DNA of 64,000 bases, from positions 8,891 to 72,890 of the forward strand of contig CABRNM010000007.1 of NCBI GenBank assembly GCA_902472315.1, read 5' to 3'. Position 1 is the first letter of the stretch, and the number at the start of each line of letters is the position of its first letter. Below, piece after piece: positions 1 through 8,509 of the stretch. The translations under genes were made by a program, and so were the position numbers. This DNA is from an uncultured Collinsella sp. (lineage in GTDB: Bacteria > Actinomycetota > Coriobacteriia > Coriobacteriales > Coriobacteriaceae). Under the pieces are notes generated by a model, which was not told where the DNA came from, did no database searches, and saw nothing but the letters and a program-made list of their open reading frames with translations.

Positions 1-588
1 CCAGCGATCGAAGGTCCCCACGCACACACCTAGGCGCTTTGCCGCCTGACTCCGGGTAATATTGCCCGCCTCATAGATATCGCGCACTCGTTCAAATTGC
101 GGAGGGCACGGCTTGCGGGGTCGACCAAAACGCACGCCGCGCGCCCGCGCCGCCGCGATTCCCTCCGCCTGACGACGGTGGATGTTCTCTCGTTCCACCT
201 GCGCCACATAGCTCAACAGCTGTAAAACGATATCGGCGATCAGTGTGCTGGTCACATCCGATCCGCCGCAATCTCTCGCACGCGTATCGAGCAACGGCAT
301 GTCCAGCACAACGATGGCCGCACCAAGTTCCTTGGTTATACGACGCCATTCCTCGAGTATCTCGCTGTAGTTTCGACCCAGCCGATCGATGGAAAGCACC
401 ACCAACACGTCGCCGGAAGCCAAGGCATGAAGCAATTCCCGATACCGCGGGCGATCAAAGTCCTTACCGCTCGCACGGTCGGCAAAGACATTCGCCGGCT
501 CCACGCCATAGGCGCTCAGCGCATCCAACTGGCGATTCAAATTTTGATCACGCGTGCTCACCCGCGCATACCCATATACCGTTGCCAC
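1..588 (-). CDS. Small serine recombinase (resolvase/invertase family), 3' end cut by window edge
   Basis: The frame is open for 196 codons from a GTG at 588 to the window edge. It begins MATVYGYARVSTRDQNLNRQ, where YARVST carries the catalytic serine of resolvases and invertases. It continues with VLSIDRLGRNYSEI (the arginine-bearing SxDRLGR motif) and a long E-helix, and ends in a C-terminal helix-turn-helix (ITRSQAAKRLGVCVGTFDRW). Proteins of this family cut and rejoin DNA at short inverted sites through a phosphoserine link. The size fits the Tn3-resolvase/Hin class rather than large integrases. The GTG start puts the catalytic domain at the very N-terminus as expected. The stop codon lies outside the window. 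No transposase is seen beside it, so its target is unknown. Confidence 0.85.
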   Translation of the reverse strand, partial: MATVYGYARVSTRDQNLNRQLDALSAYGVEPANVFADRASGKDFDRPRYRELLHALASGDVLVVLSIDRLGRNYSEILEEWRRITKELGAAIVVLDMPLLDTRARDCGGSDVTSTLIADIVLQLLSYVAQVERENIHRRQAEGIAAARARGVRFGRPRKPCPPQFERVRDIYEAGNITRSQAAKRLGVCVGTFDRW

Positions 589-609
589 AACATCCCCGCT
601 TTCTCGTAA

Positions 610-644
610 ACCTGCCAAAAAGGGACAGGTTTGTTTTGGTAGGT
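610..644. repeat. Palindromic repeat, ACCTGCCAAAA family, copy 1
   Basis: ACCTGCCAAAA at 610-620 faces TTTTGGTAGGT at 634-644 around a short centre containing GGGACAGGT. One arm position is a G-T wobble. The same layout recurs at 13657-13691 with a perfect 11-bp stem. It lies between the recombinase start and the rnr terminator. Confidence 0.6.
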
Positions 645-709
645 CCTATCTCCCAAAAGCATATGAAGAAGCGGCCGAGCCCATGGCAGGGCAATCAAGA
701 GACGCGCAA

Positions 710-737
710 AGAGGGCGGCCCCGAAAGACCGCCCTCT
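710..737 (-). terminator. Hairpin terminator downstream of rnr
   Basis: AGAGGGCGG (710-718) pairs perfectly with CCGCCCTCT (729-737). It sits about 30 bp past the rnr stop, and a short T run follows on the minus strand. Confidence 0.65.
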
Positions 738-766
738 ACGCTCTGCCGATACTCACTCTGTGCCGG

Positions 767-2902
767 TTAATGAATGAGCTTAAAGTCCAAATGTCCGCGA
801 GTAGTGTTGACGCGCGAGACCTCGATAATCACGCGCTGGCCCAACTCAAAACGACGCCCCGTGTCGGCACCCGTCAACGTGAGCGCGTCCTCATCAAACT
901 CAAACCACTCGTTACCCAAGCTCTTAATGGAAACCAGCCCCTCGACCTGCGTTAGATCGAGACGCACGAATAGCCCCATGCTGCTGACCCACGAGACCGT
1001 TCCGGCATAGCGCTCGCCCAGGCGGTCCTCGTAGTACTGCGCAATCTTGATTTTTTGCGTCGCATGGCTGGCAGCGTCGGCCGCACGCTCGGCATCGCTG
1101 CACGCACGGCAGATTTGCGGCAGGATGCGCGGAAGCGACTCTCTGCCTTTTCCGATCAGCCTCGGCGTGCGCACTAAGGCGTCTTTTCCACCCAGCTGCT
1201 CATATGCCAGCTGCAGCTTGAGCACGCGATGCACCACCAGATCGGGGTAACGGCGAATGGGGCTTGTAAAGTGGCAGTAGCACGGCGCGGCGAGCGCAAA
1301 GTGGCCCTCGTTGCGAGGCTTATACAACGCACGCTGCATACTGCGCAAAAGGAGCGTGTTGACGAGTGGCGCGTTAGCCGTGCCGGCAGCGGCGTCAACC
1401 GTCGCCTGCAACTCATCAGGACTTCCTAGGGCAATGCCCGCCGCACGGCGATCATCGATGATACCGAGCTGCGCCAGCGCCACAGCAGCACCGTGCAGAC
1501 TGTCGGGGCTGGGGTCATCGTGCACGCGATAGCACGCCTCGATATCGCGGTCGGCCAGCCACTCGGCGACGCACTCGTTAGCCAGCAGCATCGCCTCCTC
1601 GATAAGCGAGGTTGCGCAGGAGCGCTCGCGTGCCACAATCTGCACGGGCACGCCGTCCTCATCCAGCAGCGCGCGAATCTCGGCCGTATCAAAGTCGACC
1701 GAACCGCGTGCGCGACGTATGCGACGCCGAAGCTCCGCGAGTTCGTTTGCGGCGACCAGGAAATCGGCCAGGTCAACGTTACAGCCGCGAGCGGTGTCCT
1801 CGCACGCAAGCCCACGCTCAAGCGCTTTCTCGCGCGAGGCTTCGGCCGCAGCGACATCCTCCGCAGCGCCCTCCAACACGGAATACTCAACTGCGCCGGC
1901 ACGCACCAGCAGCGCCTCGGCGCCGTCATAGTCCATACGCACACGCGAACGAATCACACTGGGATAGGGATCGTAATGGCGCACACGACCCTGCGCGTCG
2001 AGCTCGATGTCAACGGTAAACGCCAAGCGATCCTCATCGGGGCGCAGGGAACACAGGTCGCAGGACAGGCGCTCGGGCAGCATGGGGAGCACACGGTCGG
2101 CAAGGTATACCGACGTCGTGCGATGACGGGCCTCCAGGTCGATATGTCCGTCCCAGGCAACATAGTGCGAAACGTCGGCGATATGCACGCCCAGCTTATA
2201 GCCGCCCTCGGGTGTGCGCTCGAGTGAGATGGCATCGTCAAAGTCGCGCGCATCAACCGGGTCGATGGTGATGACAAAGCGATCGCGCAGGTCACGACGA
2301 AGCGGGTCTTTAAGTGCTGCAGTCACATCGAGCGAAAGCGCCTCTGCCTCCGCCAGCGCCGCCTCGGGATAGCTGTCGGTATAGCCATAGCGCGCCATAA
2401 CATATTGAACGCCCAGATCGGGCGCATCGTCACCGCCGATGCGGCGCTCAAGAGTCACCGTGCCCGACTCCAAGCGCGTCGGGTAAGTCAGAATGCGCGC
2501 GACGACGGCATCGCCAGGATGCACACCCAGGCGCTCCGCCGAAGTGTCCTCGGGCAAAACAAAGAAATCGGCTTTGAGACGCGAATCGAGCGGTTCGATC
2601 ACACCAAGCGGACCGGCCGTCTGATACGTACCCACCACGCTGATAGCGGCACGCTCGATAACGCCCTCGATCACGGCGCGACGATCTCCGCGTGGTCCCG
2701 CCTTGATGCTTACGGCCACGGTATCGCCGTCCATAATCTCACGCTTACCGCGACCCATGACCTTGTAATCGCCGTTGTCGGTCACGACATAAGCGCTGTG
2801 CTCATGGAGCTGCACGCGGCCAGTCATGCTCGGGCGACGCTCGCTGCGCACCGGCCCGCGTTTATTGCGTGCGCTACGCTTATGTTTGTTATTGCGCCCC
2901 AT
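767..2902 (-). CDS. rnr: Ribonuclease R / RNase II family 3'-5' exoribonuclease
   Basis: This 711-residue protein degrades RNA processively from the 3' end. Cold-shock-like RNA-binding modules occupy about residues 25-160. The RNB catalytic domain follows, with the metal-binding motif TIDPVDARDFDDA (Asp214, Asp217, Asp220, Asp222, Asp223). The C-terminal S1 domain begins near RYAGTVSWVSSMGLFV. The protein is shorter than E. coli RNase R because it lacks an N-terminal helix-turn-helix region, but it has the basic N-terminal tail typical of RNase R. AGGAGG stands 6 nt before the ATG. It is a single transcription unit with its own terminator. Confidence 0.93.
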   Translation of the reverse strand: MGRNNKHKRSARNKRGPVRSERRPSMTGRVQLHEHSAYVVTDNGDYKVMGRGKREIMDGDTVAVSIKAGPRGDRRAVIEGVIERAAISVVGTYQTAGPLGVIEPLDSRLKADFFVLPEDTSAERLGVHPGDAVVARILTYPTRLESGTVTLERRIGGDDAPDLGVQYVMARYGYTDSYPEAALAEAEALSLDVTAALKDPLRRDLRDRFVITIDPVDARDFDDAISLERTPEGGYKLGVHIADVSHYVAWDGHIDLEARHRTTSVYLADRVLPMLPERLSCDLCSLRPDEDRLAFTVDIELDAQGRVRHYDPYPSVIRSRVRMDYDGAEALLVRAGAVEYSVLEGAAEDVAAAEASREKALERGLACEDTARGCNVDLADFLVAANELAELRRRIRRARGSVDFDTAEIRALLDEDGVPVQIVARERSCATSLIEEAMLLANECVAEWLADRDIEACYRVHDDPSPDSLHGAAVALAQLGIIDDRRAAGIALGSPDELQATVDAAAGTANAPLVNTLLLRSMQRALYKPRNEGHFALAAPCYCHFTSPIRRYPDLVVHRVLKLQLAYEQLGGKDALVRTPRLIGKGRESLPRILPQICRACSDAERAADAASHATQKIKIAQYYEDRLGERYAGTVSWVSSMGLFVRLDLTQVEGLVSIKSLGNEWFEFDEDALTLTGADTGRRFELGQRVIIEVSRVNTTRGHLDFKLIH

Positions 2903-2952
2903 GGCGCCTCCTTACTATCGATAGCCGTTTACACCCCAAGAGTCTACCCAAA

Positions 2953-3036
2953 TGATCCCTAGGGGACGGAGGAAAACGGATCACATAGATAGACCTGCGC
3001 CGCGATGATCCGTTTTCCTCCGTCCCCTAGGGATCA
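2953..3036. repeat. 31-bp perfect inverted repeat, TGATCCC..GGATCA family, copy 1
   Basis: Left arm 2953-2983 and right arm 3006-3036 are perfectly complementary over 31 bp with a 22-nt loop. The arms run TGATCCCTAGGGGACGGAGG and onward to ACGGATCA. A second copy lies at 20401-20485, where the central A-T pair of the stem is swapped to T-A. In both places the element directly follows a rho-independent terminator of the upstream minus-strand gene. Confidence 0.9.
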
Positions 3037-3070
3037 AAAAACGGGCCGCCCCCGAAAAGGGACGACCCGT
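3036..3070 (-). terminator. Terminator of the ftsE-ftsX operon
   Basis: On the minus strand a 12-bp GC-rich stem (3059-3070 with 3041-3052, two G-U pairs) is followed by six T residues. The T run merges into the adjacent 31-bp palindrome. Confidence 0.85.
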
Positions 3071-3093
3071 TGCAGACGGCATATCCGCAGCGC

Positions 3094-4014
3094 TTACACG
3101 CGCAGATAACGGCGCATGGCGATGGCAGAGCCAAAGAGGCCGATGAGCACGCCGACAAGAATCAGTGCGGCGTAGGTCACCAGATAGTACTGCATCGGCA
3201 GCGCAAACGACATCCAGCCGACACTCTCCTGCAGGCGCGGAACCAGCAGGTTGCGCAGCAACTCCAAAACACCGATGGAAAGCAGCGAGCCCAGAATGGC
3301 CTGAAGCACGCCCTCGGTAATGAACGGCCCGCGAATGAAGCCGTTGCTGGCGCCCACCAGGCGCATAATCGCAATCTCGCGACGACGCGCCGTAATGGAC
3401 AGGCGAATCGTGTTGTTGATAAAGATGAACGCGATAAAGGTCAGCAGGCCGACGAGCACCACGGCGGCAATACGGATGTAGTTGGTCACCTGGAACAGGC
3501 GGCTCACTTCCTCCTGGCCATACAGCACGCTCGCGTTGACGTCGCCGTCGTCCGCGATCTTTTGGAAGTCGGCGTTCTTCTTGAGCTTCTTGGCCGTGCT
3601 CTCGACCTGAGACGGATCGTCCATCTCAATCGCAAACGAGGCGGGCAGCGGGTTCTGGCCGTCGAGCGCGCTCATGGTGGCGTCGGCGTTGCCCGACATC
3701 TTGCTCGTGTACTCGGCCAGCGCGTCGTCCTTATCCTTATAGGTCACGGACTTGACGTTGCTCCACGTCTTGAGCTCGGCCTCAAAGGCCTGGACGTCTG
3801 CCTGATCGGCGTCATCGCTAATAAAGGCATTGATGACAACCTGATCCTCGACGGTACCGATCACGGAGTTCAGCATCGCGGAACCCATAATGAACAGGCC
3901 GATGATAAACAGCGAAAGGAAGATCGTGATGACGGCGCCGAGCGAGGTGGTCCAGTTACGGAAGAAGTGGCTGATAGCCTCTTTGAGCGAATAGCCCACG
4001 TTAGTTGGTGCCAT
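3094..4014 (-). CDS. ftsX: Cell division protein FtsX
   Basis: FtsX is the membrane half of the FtsEX complex, which couples cytoplasmic ATP hydrolysis to activation of peptidoglycan hydrolases at the septum. The 306 residues show the family topology. One membrane helix lies near 25-48 (AVITIFLSLFIIGLFIMG). An extracytoplasmic domain of about 120 residues follows, then three C-terminal helices with the FtsX signature RREIAIMRLVGASNGFIRGP. The gene overlaps the end of ftsE by 14 nt, so translation is probably coupled. A strong terminator follows. Confidence 0.94.
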   Translation of the reverse strand: MAPTNVGYSLKEAISHFFRNWTTSLGAVITIFLSLFIIGLFIMGSAMLNSVIGTVEDQVVINAFISDDADQADVQAFEAELKTWSNVKSVTYKDKDDALAEYTSKMSGNADATMSALDGQNPLPASFAIEMDDPSQVESTAKKLKKNADFQKIADDGDVNASVLYGQEEVSRLFQVTNYIRIAAVVLVGLLTFIAFIFINNTIRLSITARRREIAIMRLVGASNGFIRGPFITEGVLQAILGSLLSIGVLELLRNLLVPRLQESVGWMSFALPMQYYLVTYAALILVGVLIGLFGSAIAMRRYLRV

Positions 4015-5221
4015 AGTTGCCGTAACCTCCCCTCTCCTGGTCGCGGATTACGTGACCGCCCTCGAGGGCGATCACGCGACGGTGCATGCTATCGACCATC
4101 TCGCGGTCGTGCGTGGCGACGATCACGGTGGTGCCGGTACGGTTAATACGCTCGAGCAGCTTCATAATGCCCAGCGAAATCGCCGGGTCGAGATTGCCCG
4201 TGGGCTCGTCGCAGATAAGCAGCGGCGGACGGTTGACCATAGCGCGGGCAACGGCGACACGCTGCTGCTCGCCACCGGACAGTTGATCGGGCAGAGAGTC
4301 CATCTGATCGGCCAGACCGACCAAGCGAAGCACCTCGGGCACCTGGCTGCGAATGACGCCCTTGGGCTTGCCGATGCACTGCAGGGCAAACGCCACGTTT
4401 TCGTAGGCGGTCTTCTGCGGCAGGAGCTTAAAGTCCTGGAACACGGCACCGATCTGGCGACGCAAGAACGGAACCTTACGGTTCTTGATCTTCATGAGGT
4501 CCTGGCCGGCGACCAAAATGCGGCCGCTCGTCGGCTTGACGTCGCGGTTGAGCGTCGAAAGCAGCGTGGTCTTACCCGAGCCGGAGTGACCGACCAAGAA
4601 GACAAACTCGCCAGGATAGATCTCGATGTTGATGTCGTCGAGCGCGGGCTTGTTGGGCTGTGCCGGGTAGATCTTGGTGACGTGCTCCATGAGGATGACG
4701 GGCTCGACACCGGCCTGCTTGGCCATCTTCTTGCGGCTGGCCTGCGGATCGATGGGCGCAAACACCGACGTAAAGTCGGGGTTGTTGAGCGCATTGTCGA
4801 GGCTTGCGACCTCGGCGGCCTGATCGCTCTCGACTACGGGAGCCGCGGGCTGCGTAGGATCGGGAATACCGGCAAAAAGGCCGGACTGCGCAGGCTGTGG
4901 CGCCGGAGTCGCAGGAGCCATGGGATCGGGAATACCGGCCATGACAGGCTGCGGCGCGACAGCGTCCACCTGGGGCTGATCCACGCGAGCGGTCACCTTC
5001 TGCACGGGCTCAAAACCCGCGGCCTCGGAAAGCTCGACATCATTGGTGGGATTGTTGGCAAAGGGATCTGATGCCGGCTGTACCTGATCTGCCGGCTGTG
5101 CGGGGATCGGGCTAAACAGCTGATCCTCTGAATCCGGGGTGGCGAAACGAGTGCCCGCGGCGCCTGGCTGCGTCTTGGGGGCGTCATCGCCCGCACCGGA
5201 GGTACGGAAGTGGTTACCCAC
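4001..5221 (-). CDS. ftsE: Cell division ATP-binding protein FtsE with long N-terminal extension
   Basis: This is the ABC ATPase partner of FtsX. The ABC domain begins near residue 175 (PVILMEHVTKIYP), with Walker A GHSGSGKT at 211-218, signature LSGGEQQR and Walker B LLICDEPTGNLDP. At 406 residues it is far longer than the usual 220-230. The first 170 or so residues are Pro/Ala/Gln-rich, contain two AGIPDP repeats and look disordered. The start is GTG with AGGAG 6 nt upstream. An internal ATG at residue 166 has no good ribosome-binding site, so the tail is probably translated. The tail's role is unknown. Confidence 0.9.
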   Translation of the reverse strand: MGNHFRTSGAGDDAPKTQPGAAGTRFATPDSEDQLFSPIPAQPADQVQPASDPFANNPTNDVELSEAAGFEPVQKVTARVDQPQVDAVAPQPVMAGIPDPMAPATPAPQPAQSGLFAGIPDPTQPAAPVVESDQAAEVASLDNALNNPDFTSVFAPIDPQASRKKMAKQAGVEPVILMEHVTKIYPAQPNKPALDDINIEIYPGEFVFLVGHSGSGKTTLLSTLNRDVKPTSGRILVAGQDLMKIKNRKVPFLRRQIGAVFQDFKLLPQKTAYENVAFALQCIGKPKGVIRSQVPEVLRLVGLADQMDSLPDQLSGGEQQRVAVARAMVNRPPLLICDEPTGNLDPAISLGIMKLLERINRTGTTVIVATHDREMVDSMHRRVIALEGGHVIRDQERGGYGNYGTN

Positions 5222-5329
5222 TGGTGCTCCTTATCGTCGTGCGTTTAAACTACATGAGCGCTTTGTATTTTAGCAGCATTAGCTTTGCTGCACATAAGAA
5301 GCATGGCGGGGTTTTGGTCTCACCGGCCG

Positions 5330-5442
5330 CGCACAGGGTTACCTCCCAAATCGTCCTCGGACATGTCGGAGTCCCCGCTGTGCGCTTCGCGCTGCGGGGA
5401 CTTCTCCGTCCTGCGGAAAGATTTGGGAGGTAACCCTGTGCG
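5330..5442. repeat. Nested palindrome in the ftsE upstream gap
   Basis: In the 432-bp gap between ftsE and the zinc-ribbon gene, a 23-bp perfect inverted repeat (5330-5352 with 5420-5442) encloses a second hairpin built on GTCCCCGC and GCGGGGAC. I see no gene here. The gap must also contain the divergent promoters, but no hexamers are clear. Confidence 0.85.
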
Positions 5443-5653
5443 TGGCCTGCGGCTACTAAGGAGTCGCCGCGTTTCTATTAGGTGCAGCAAATGCATGTTT
5501 GGGAGAGTCTGAATTGCACTTTGTTGGGATGGGCCCGTTTCCCGGAGGAAGCTCTTGCTTGAAATGGGCTTGATTTGATTGTTGCGCAACTTGGATTTGG
5601 ATTGTCGATTTACAGTGGCCTCGATAGGAACGCCTATGGTTGTGGGGGCCAGT

Positions 5654-6385
5654 ATGAATTGTCCTTATTGTGGAGCTGAGTTGCGCGATGGCGTGAGGTA
5701 CTGCACAGCGTGCGGGGCTGCCGTCAATGGCATCTCTGCTGATTCTGGGCTTCGGGTAAAGCCTCGGAACCACGTTGCGGTCATCCTTGCCTGCATGCTG
5801 GTAATTGGCATTGTCGGCGGTAGCTGCATGGGCCTTCATCTGCGGCAGGTGTTGTCGCACTTCGTATCCGCCCATTCGGAGCACGCCATTGTGCTGGATG
5901 TCACGGCTGCGGGCTGGGACACCGATAACGGGGCATCGCGCGTTCCGATACACATTACGGGCAAGACCATCGACGGAATAACGGTCGACAGGATTGAGTT
6001 CGTCGCCTCCGATGGCTCTGGCATCAATCTCAAACAAGGTGTATACACGCTCGAGGCAGCAGGTTCCCCTATCGCTGCGGACGGCACAATCTATCAAATT
6101 CCATGCACGAGTGCCACACTCGTCCTCGATGATGCCTTTGCCATGGGTGAAACGATCGATCTGGCCGAGCTTGCAGAACAGGATTCGATTCTCACCTTCT
6201 GCCCCATTGATGCCGCCGATGTGACCAATGACGAAATCTATGATGCCGCTTTGCTCGCCATGACATACCGAGGCGGCGATGCCCCCGATGTCGCCGCACT
6301 GTGCCAAGCCGCAATCAATCGTCGCGACGGAGCCAGCACAAGCGGGAACGCCTTCGAAAGTTGCGGTGAAATGCGGATTAATTGA
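5654..6385 (+). CDS. Zinc-ribbon, single-pass membrane protein of unknown function
   Basis: The protein (243 residues) starts with a zinc ribbon, MNCPYCGAELRDGVRYCTACG, whose four cysteines form two CxxC pairs. One membrane helix follows at about 41-60, then an extracytoplasmic domain I do not recognise. ATG 5654 is preferred over an upstream in-frame ATG because it places the ribbon at residue 1 and has GGGGG just upstream. The last codons (SCGEMRIN) lie inside a dispersed palindromic repeat, so insertion of that element probably created the present C-terminus. It converges with the transketolase genes. Function cannot be inferred. Confidence 0.75.
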   Translation: MNCPYCGAELRDGVRYCTACGAAVNGISADSGLRVKPRNHVAVILACMLVIGIVGGSCMGLHLRQVLSHFVSAHSEHAIVLDVTAAGWDTDNGASRVPIHITGKTIDGITVDRIEFVASDGSGINLKQGVYTLEAAGSPIAADGTIYQIPCTSATLVLDDAFAMGETIDLAELAEQDSILTFCPIDAADVTNDEIYDAALLAMTYRGGDAPDVAALCQAAINRRDGASTSGNAFESCGEMRIN

Positions 6386-6425
6386 GCCTTTAGGCTGGCA
6401 AAACAGTCCTTATTTCACCGCAACT
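6359..6425. repeat. Palindromic repeat, GTTGCGGTGAAAT family, copy 1
   Basis: A 14-bp perfect inverted repeat, AGTTGCGGTGAAAT (6359-6372) with ATTTCACCGCAACT (6412-6425). The left arm encodes the end of the zinc-ribbon protein. Other copies are at 39054, 40565 and 43359. Confidence 0.85.
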
Positions 6426-6429
6426 GAAA

Positions 6430-6458
6430 CAGGGGTGCTCTCCATGAGAGCGCCCCTG
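6430..6458. terminator. Hairpin between convergent genes
   Basis: CAGGGGTGCTCTC (6430-6442) pairs with GAGAGCGCCCCTG (6446-6458) with one wobble. It lies between the zinc-ribbon gene and the end of the transketolase operon and may terminate both. The T runs are poor. Confidence 0.55.
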
Positions 6459-6528
6459 CCGGGTTTCCATAGTACTGGCGAAACAGTTTTATAGTTCTGG
6501 CGAAGCAGTCCTTGAGATCCGCCTTGCC

Positions 6529-7470
6529 TTATGCCAAGAACTCCTTGGTGGTCGCCACGATGTTGGCGGCGTCCAGGCCATACTTGTGCAAGAGCTCAGC
6601 GCCCGGGCCGGACTCACCGAAGGTGTCGTTGACGCCGATCTTCTTGAGCGGCGTCGGGCACTGCTCGCACAGGACGTCGGCAACGGCGCTGCCCAGGCCG
6701 CCGATCACGGAGTGCTCCTCGACGGTCACGACGTGGCCGGTCTTGGTGGCGCTCTTGACGATCAGGTCGGCATCGATGGGCTTGATGGTGTGCATGTTGA
6801 TGACCTCGGCGTCGATGCCCTCGGCAGCGAGCTGCTCGGCGGCGTCAAGAGCCTCGCCGACCATCAGGCCGCAGGCGATGATGGTCACATCGGCGCCCTC
6901 GCGCATGACAATGCCCTTACCCAACTCGAACTTGTAGGTCTCGGGGTCGTTGATAACTGGCGAGGCCAGACGGGCGAAGCGCATGTACACCGGACCGTCG
7001 CACTCGTAGGCGGCGCGCGTCACGGCGCGGGCCTCCACATCGTCGGCAGGAACGATAACAGTCATGCCGGGGATGACGCGCATAAGGGCGATATCCTCGC
7101 AGCACTGATGCGTGGCGCCATCCTCGCCCACCGAGATACCGGCGTGCGTGGCACCGATCTTAACGTTAAGGTGCGGGTAGCCGATGGAGTTACGGACCTG
7201 CTCAAAGGCGCGACCGGCAGCGAACATGGCAAAGGTGCTCGCGAAGGCAACGCGGCCGGTGGTTGCGATACCGGCGGCGACGCCCATCAGGTTGCTCTCG
7301 GCAATGCCCACATCGAAGAAACGATCGGGGCAGGCGGCCTTGAACTTGCCGGTCTGCGTGGCGGCGGCCAGGTCGGCGTCGAGGACCACAAAGTCATCGT
7401 GCTCGTTGGCGAGCTCGACGAGGGCCTCGCCGTAGCTTACACGCGTGGCGATTTTCTTGACGTCTGCCAT
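6529..7470 (-). CDS. Transketolase, C-terminal subunit
   Basis: This is the pyrimidine-binding and C-terminal half of a split transketolase (313 residues), which transfers two-carbon units in the non-oxidative pentose phosphate pathway. Visible features are the transketolase pyrimidine domain (GIAESNLMGVAAGIATTGRVAFASTFAMFAAGRAFEQVR split across conserved glycines), the GEDGATHQ segment and a C-terminal domain ending in a classical GGLGSAVADVL stretch. ATG 7470 has GAGGAG 9 nt upstream. It starts 1 nt after the stop of the N-terminal subunit gene, implying coupled translation and equal production. Confidence 0.92.
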   Translation of the reverse strand: MADVKKIATRVSYGEALVELANEHDDFVVLDADLAAATQTGKFKAACPDRFFDVGIAESNLMGVAAGIATTGRVAFASTFAMFAAGRAFEQVRNSIGYPHLNVKIGATHAGISVGEDGATHQCCEDIALMRVIPGMTVIVPADDVEARAVTRAAYECDGPVYMRFARLASPVINDPETYKFELGKGIVMREGADVTIIACGLMVGEALDAAEQLAAEGIDAEVINMHTIKPIDADLIVKSATKTGHVVTVEEHSVIGGLGSAVADVLCEQCPTPLKKIGVNDTFGESGPGAELLHKYGLDAANIVATTKEFLA

Positions 7471-7471
7471 C

Positions 7472-8302
7472 CTAGAGCTCCTCTCCGGCGGCCGTGAGCT
7501 CTGCCATGGCCTGCTCAAACTGTTCATCGTTGGGGGCCTTACCGTGCCAACCCACCTGGTTCTCCATAAAGGAAACGCCCTTGCCCTTCATGGTCTCGGC
7601 GATAATGGCGGTCGGCTGGCCCTTGGTAGCGCGAGCCTCGGCAAAGGCGGCGCGGATCTGGTCGAAATCGTTGCCGTCGGCAAGCTCCACCACGTGGAAC
7701 TTAAAGGCACGGAACTTGTCGGCGAGCGGCATGGGGTCGTTGACCTCCTCGACGGGGCCGTCGATCTGCAGGCCGTTGTGGTCGACGATCACGCAGAGGT
7801 TATCGAGCTGCTGGTTGCCGGCAAACATGGCGGCCTCCCAGACCTGGCCCTCCTCGCTCTCGCCATCGCCCAGCAGGGCGTACGTGCGGTAAGTATCGCC
7901 CCAGTGCTTGGCGGCAACCGCCATGCCCACGGCGGCGGAAATGCCCTGGCCGAGCGAACCGGTGGACATGTCAACGCCCGGGGTATCGTTCATGTTGGGA
8001 TGACCCTGCAGGTGACTGCCGATGTGGCGCAGCGTCTCGAGATCCTCCTTGGGGAAGAACCCACGCTCGGCGAGCACGGCGTACAGGCCCGGAGCGCAAT
8101 GGCCCTTGGAGAGCACAAAACGATCGCGGTCGGCCTTGCGGGGATCGGCCGGGTCGACGTTCATTTCCTCAAAATACAGATAGGTCATGATATCGGCAGC
8201 GCCGAGCGAACCGCCCGGATGGCCGGACTTGGCAGCGTGCACGCCGGTGACGATGCCCTTCCTTACCTCGTTGGCAACCTTTTTGAGCTCTTCGTCGCTC
8301 AT
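7472..8302 (-). CDS. Transketolase, N-terminal subunit
   Basis: This thiamine-diphosphate-binding half of the split transketolase has 276 residues. It shows AKSGHPGGSLGAADI near the N-terminus, LSKGHCAPGLYA, GSLGQGISAAVGMA, and the ThDP motif GDGESEEGQVWEA continuing to an Asn about 30 residues later. AAGGAAGG precedes the ATG. It is the first gene of a two-gene operon. The 207-bp upstream gap to yitT holds an AT-rich stretch near 8410-8450 but no convincing promoter hexamers. Confidence 0.92.
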   Translation of the reverse strand: MSDEELKKVANEVRKGIVTGVHAAKSGHPGGSLGAADIMTYLYFEEMNVDPADPRKADRDRFVLSKGHCAPGLYAVLAERGFFPKEDLETLRHIGSHLQGHPNMNDTPGVDMSTGSLGQGISAAVGMAVAAKHWGDTYRTYALLGDGESEEGQVWEAAMFAGNQQLDNLCVIVDHNGLQIDGPVEEVNDPMPLADKFRAFKFHVVELADGNDFDQIRAAFAEARATKGQPTAIIAETMKGKGVSFMENQVGWHGKAPNDEQFEQAMAELTAAGEEL

Positions 8303-8509
8303 TGTGCCTTCCTTTCATCCTCATTAGACAAAATGCGCACGGCACCGAAGGTAATCCCAACACAGCCGCAATGCACGTACGTCATTCATTATGCTGGAAA
8401 CTGATGGCTTTACCAGAGTTTTTATCATTATTTGAACAATTTAGCAGGCAGAACCGCTGATGAAACGGTTTATCAATGTGAACGTCTTTTGGATGGAACG
8501 CGGTCGACC

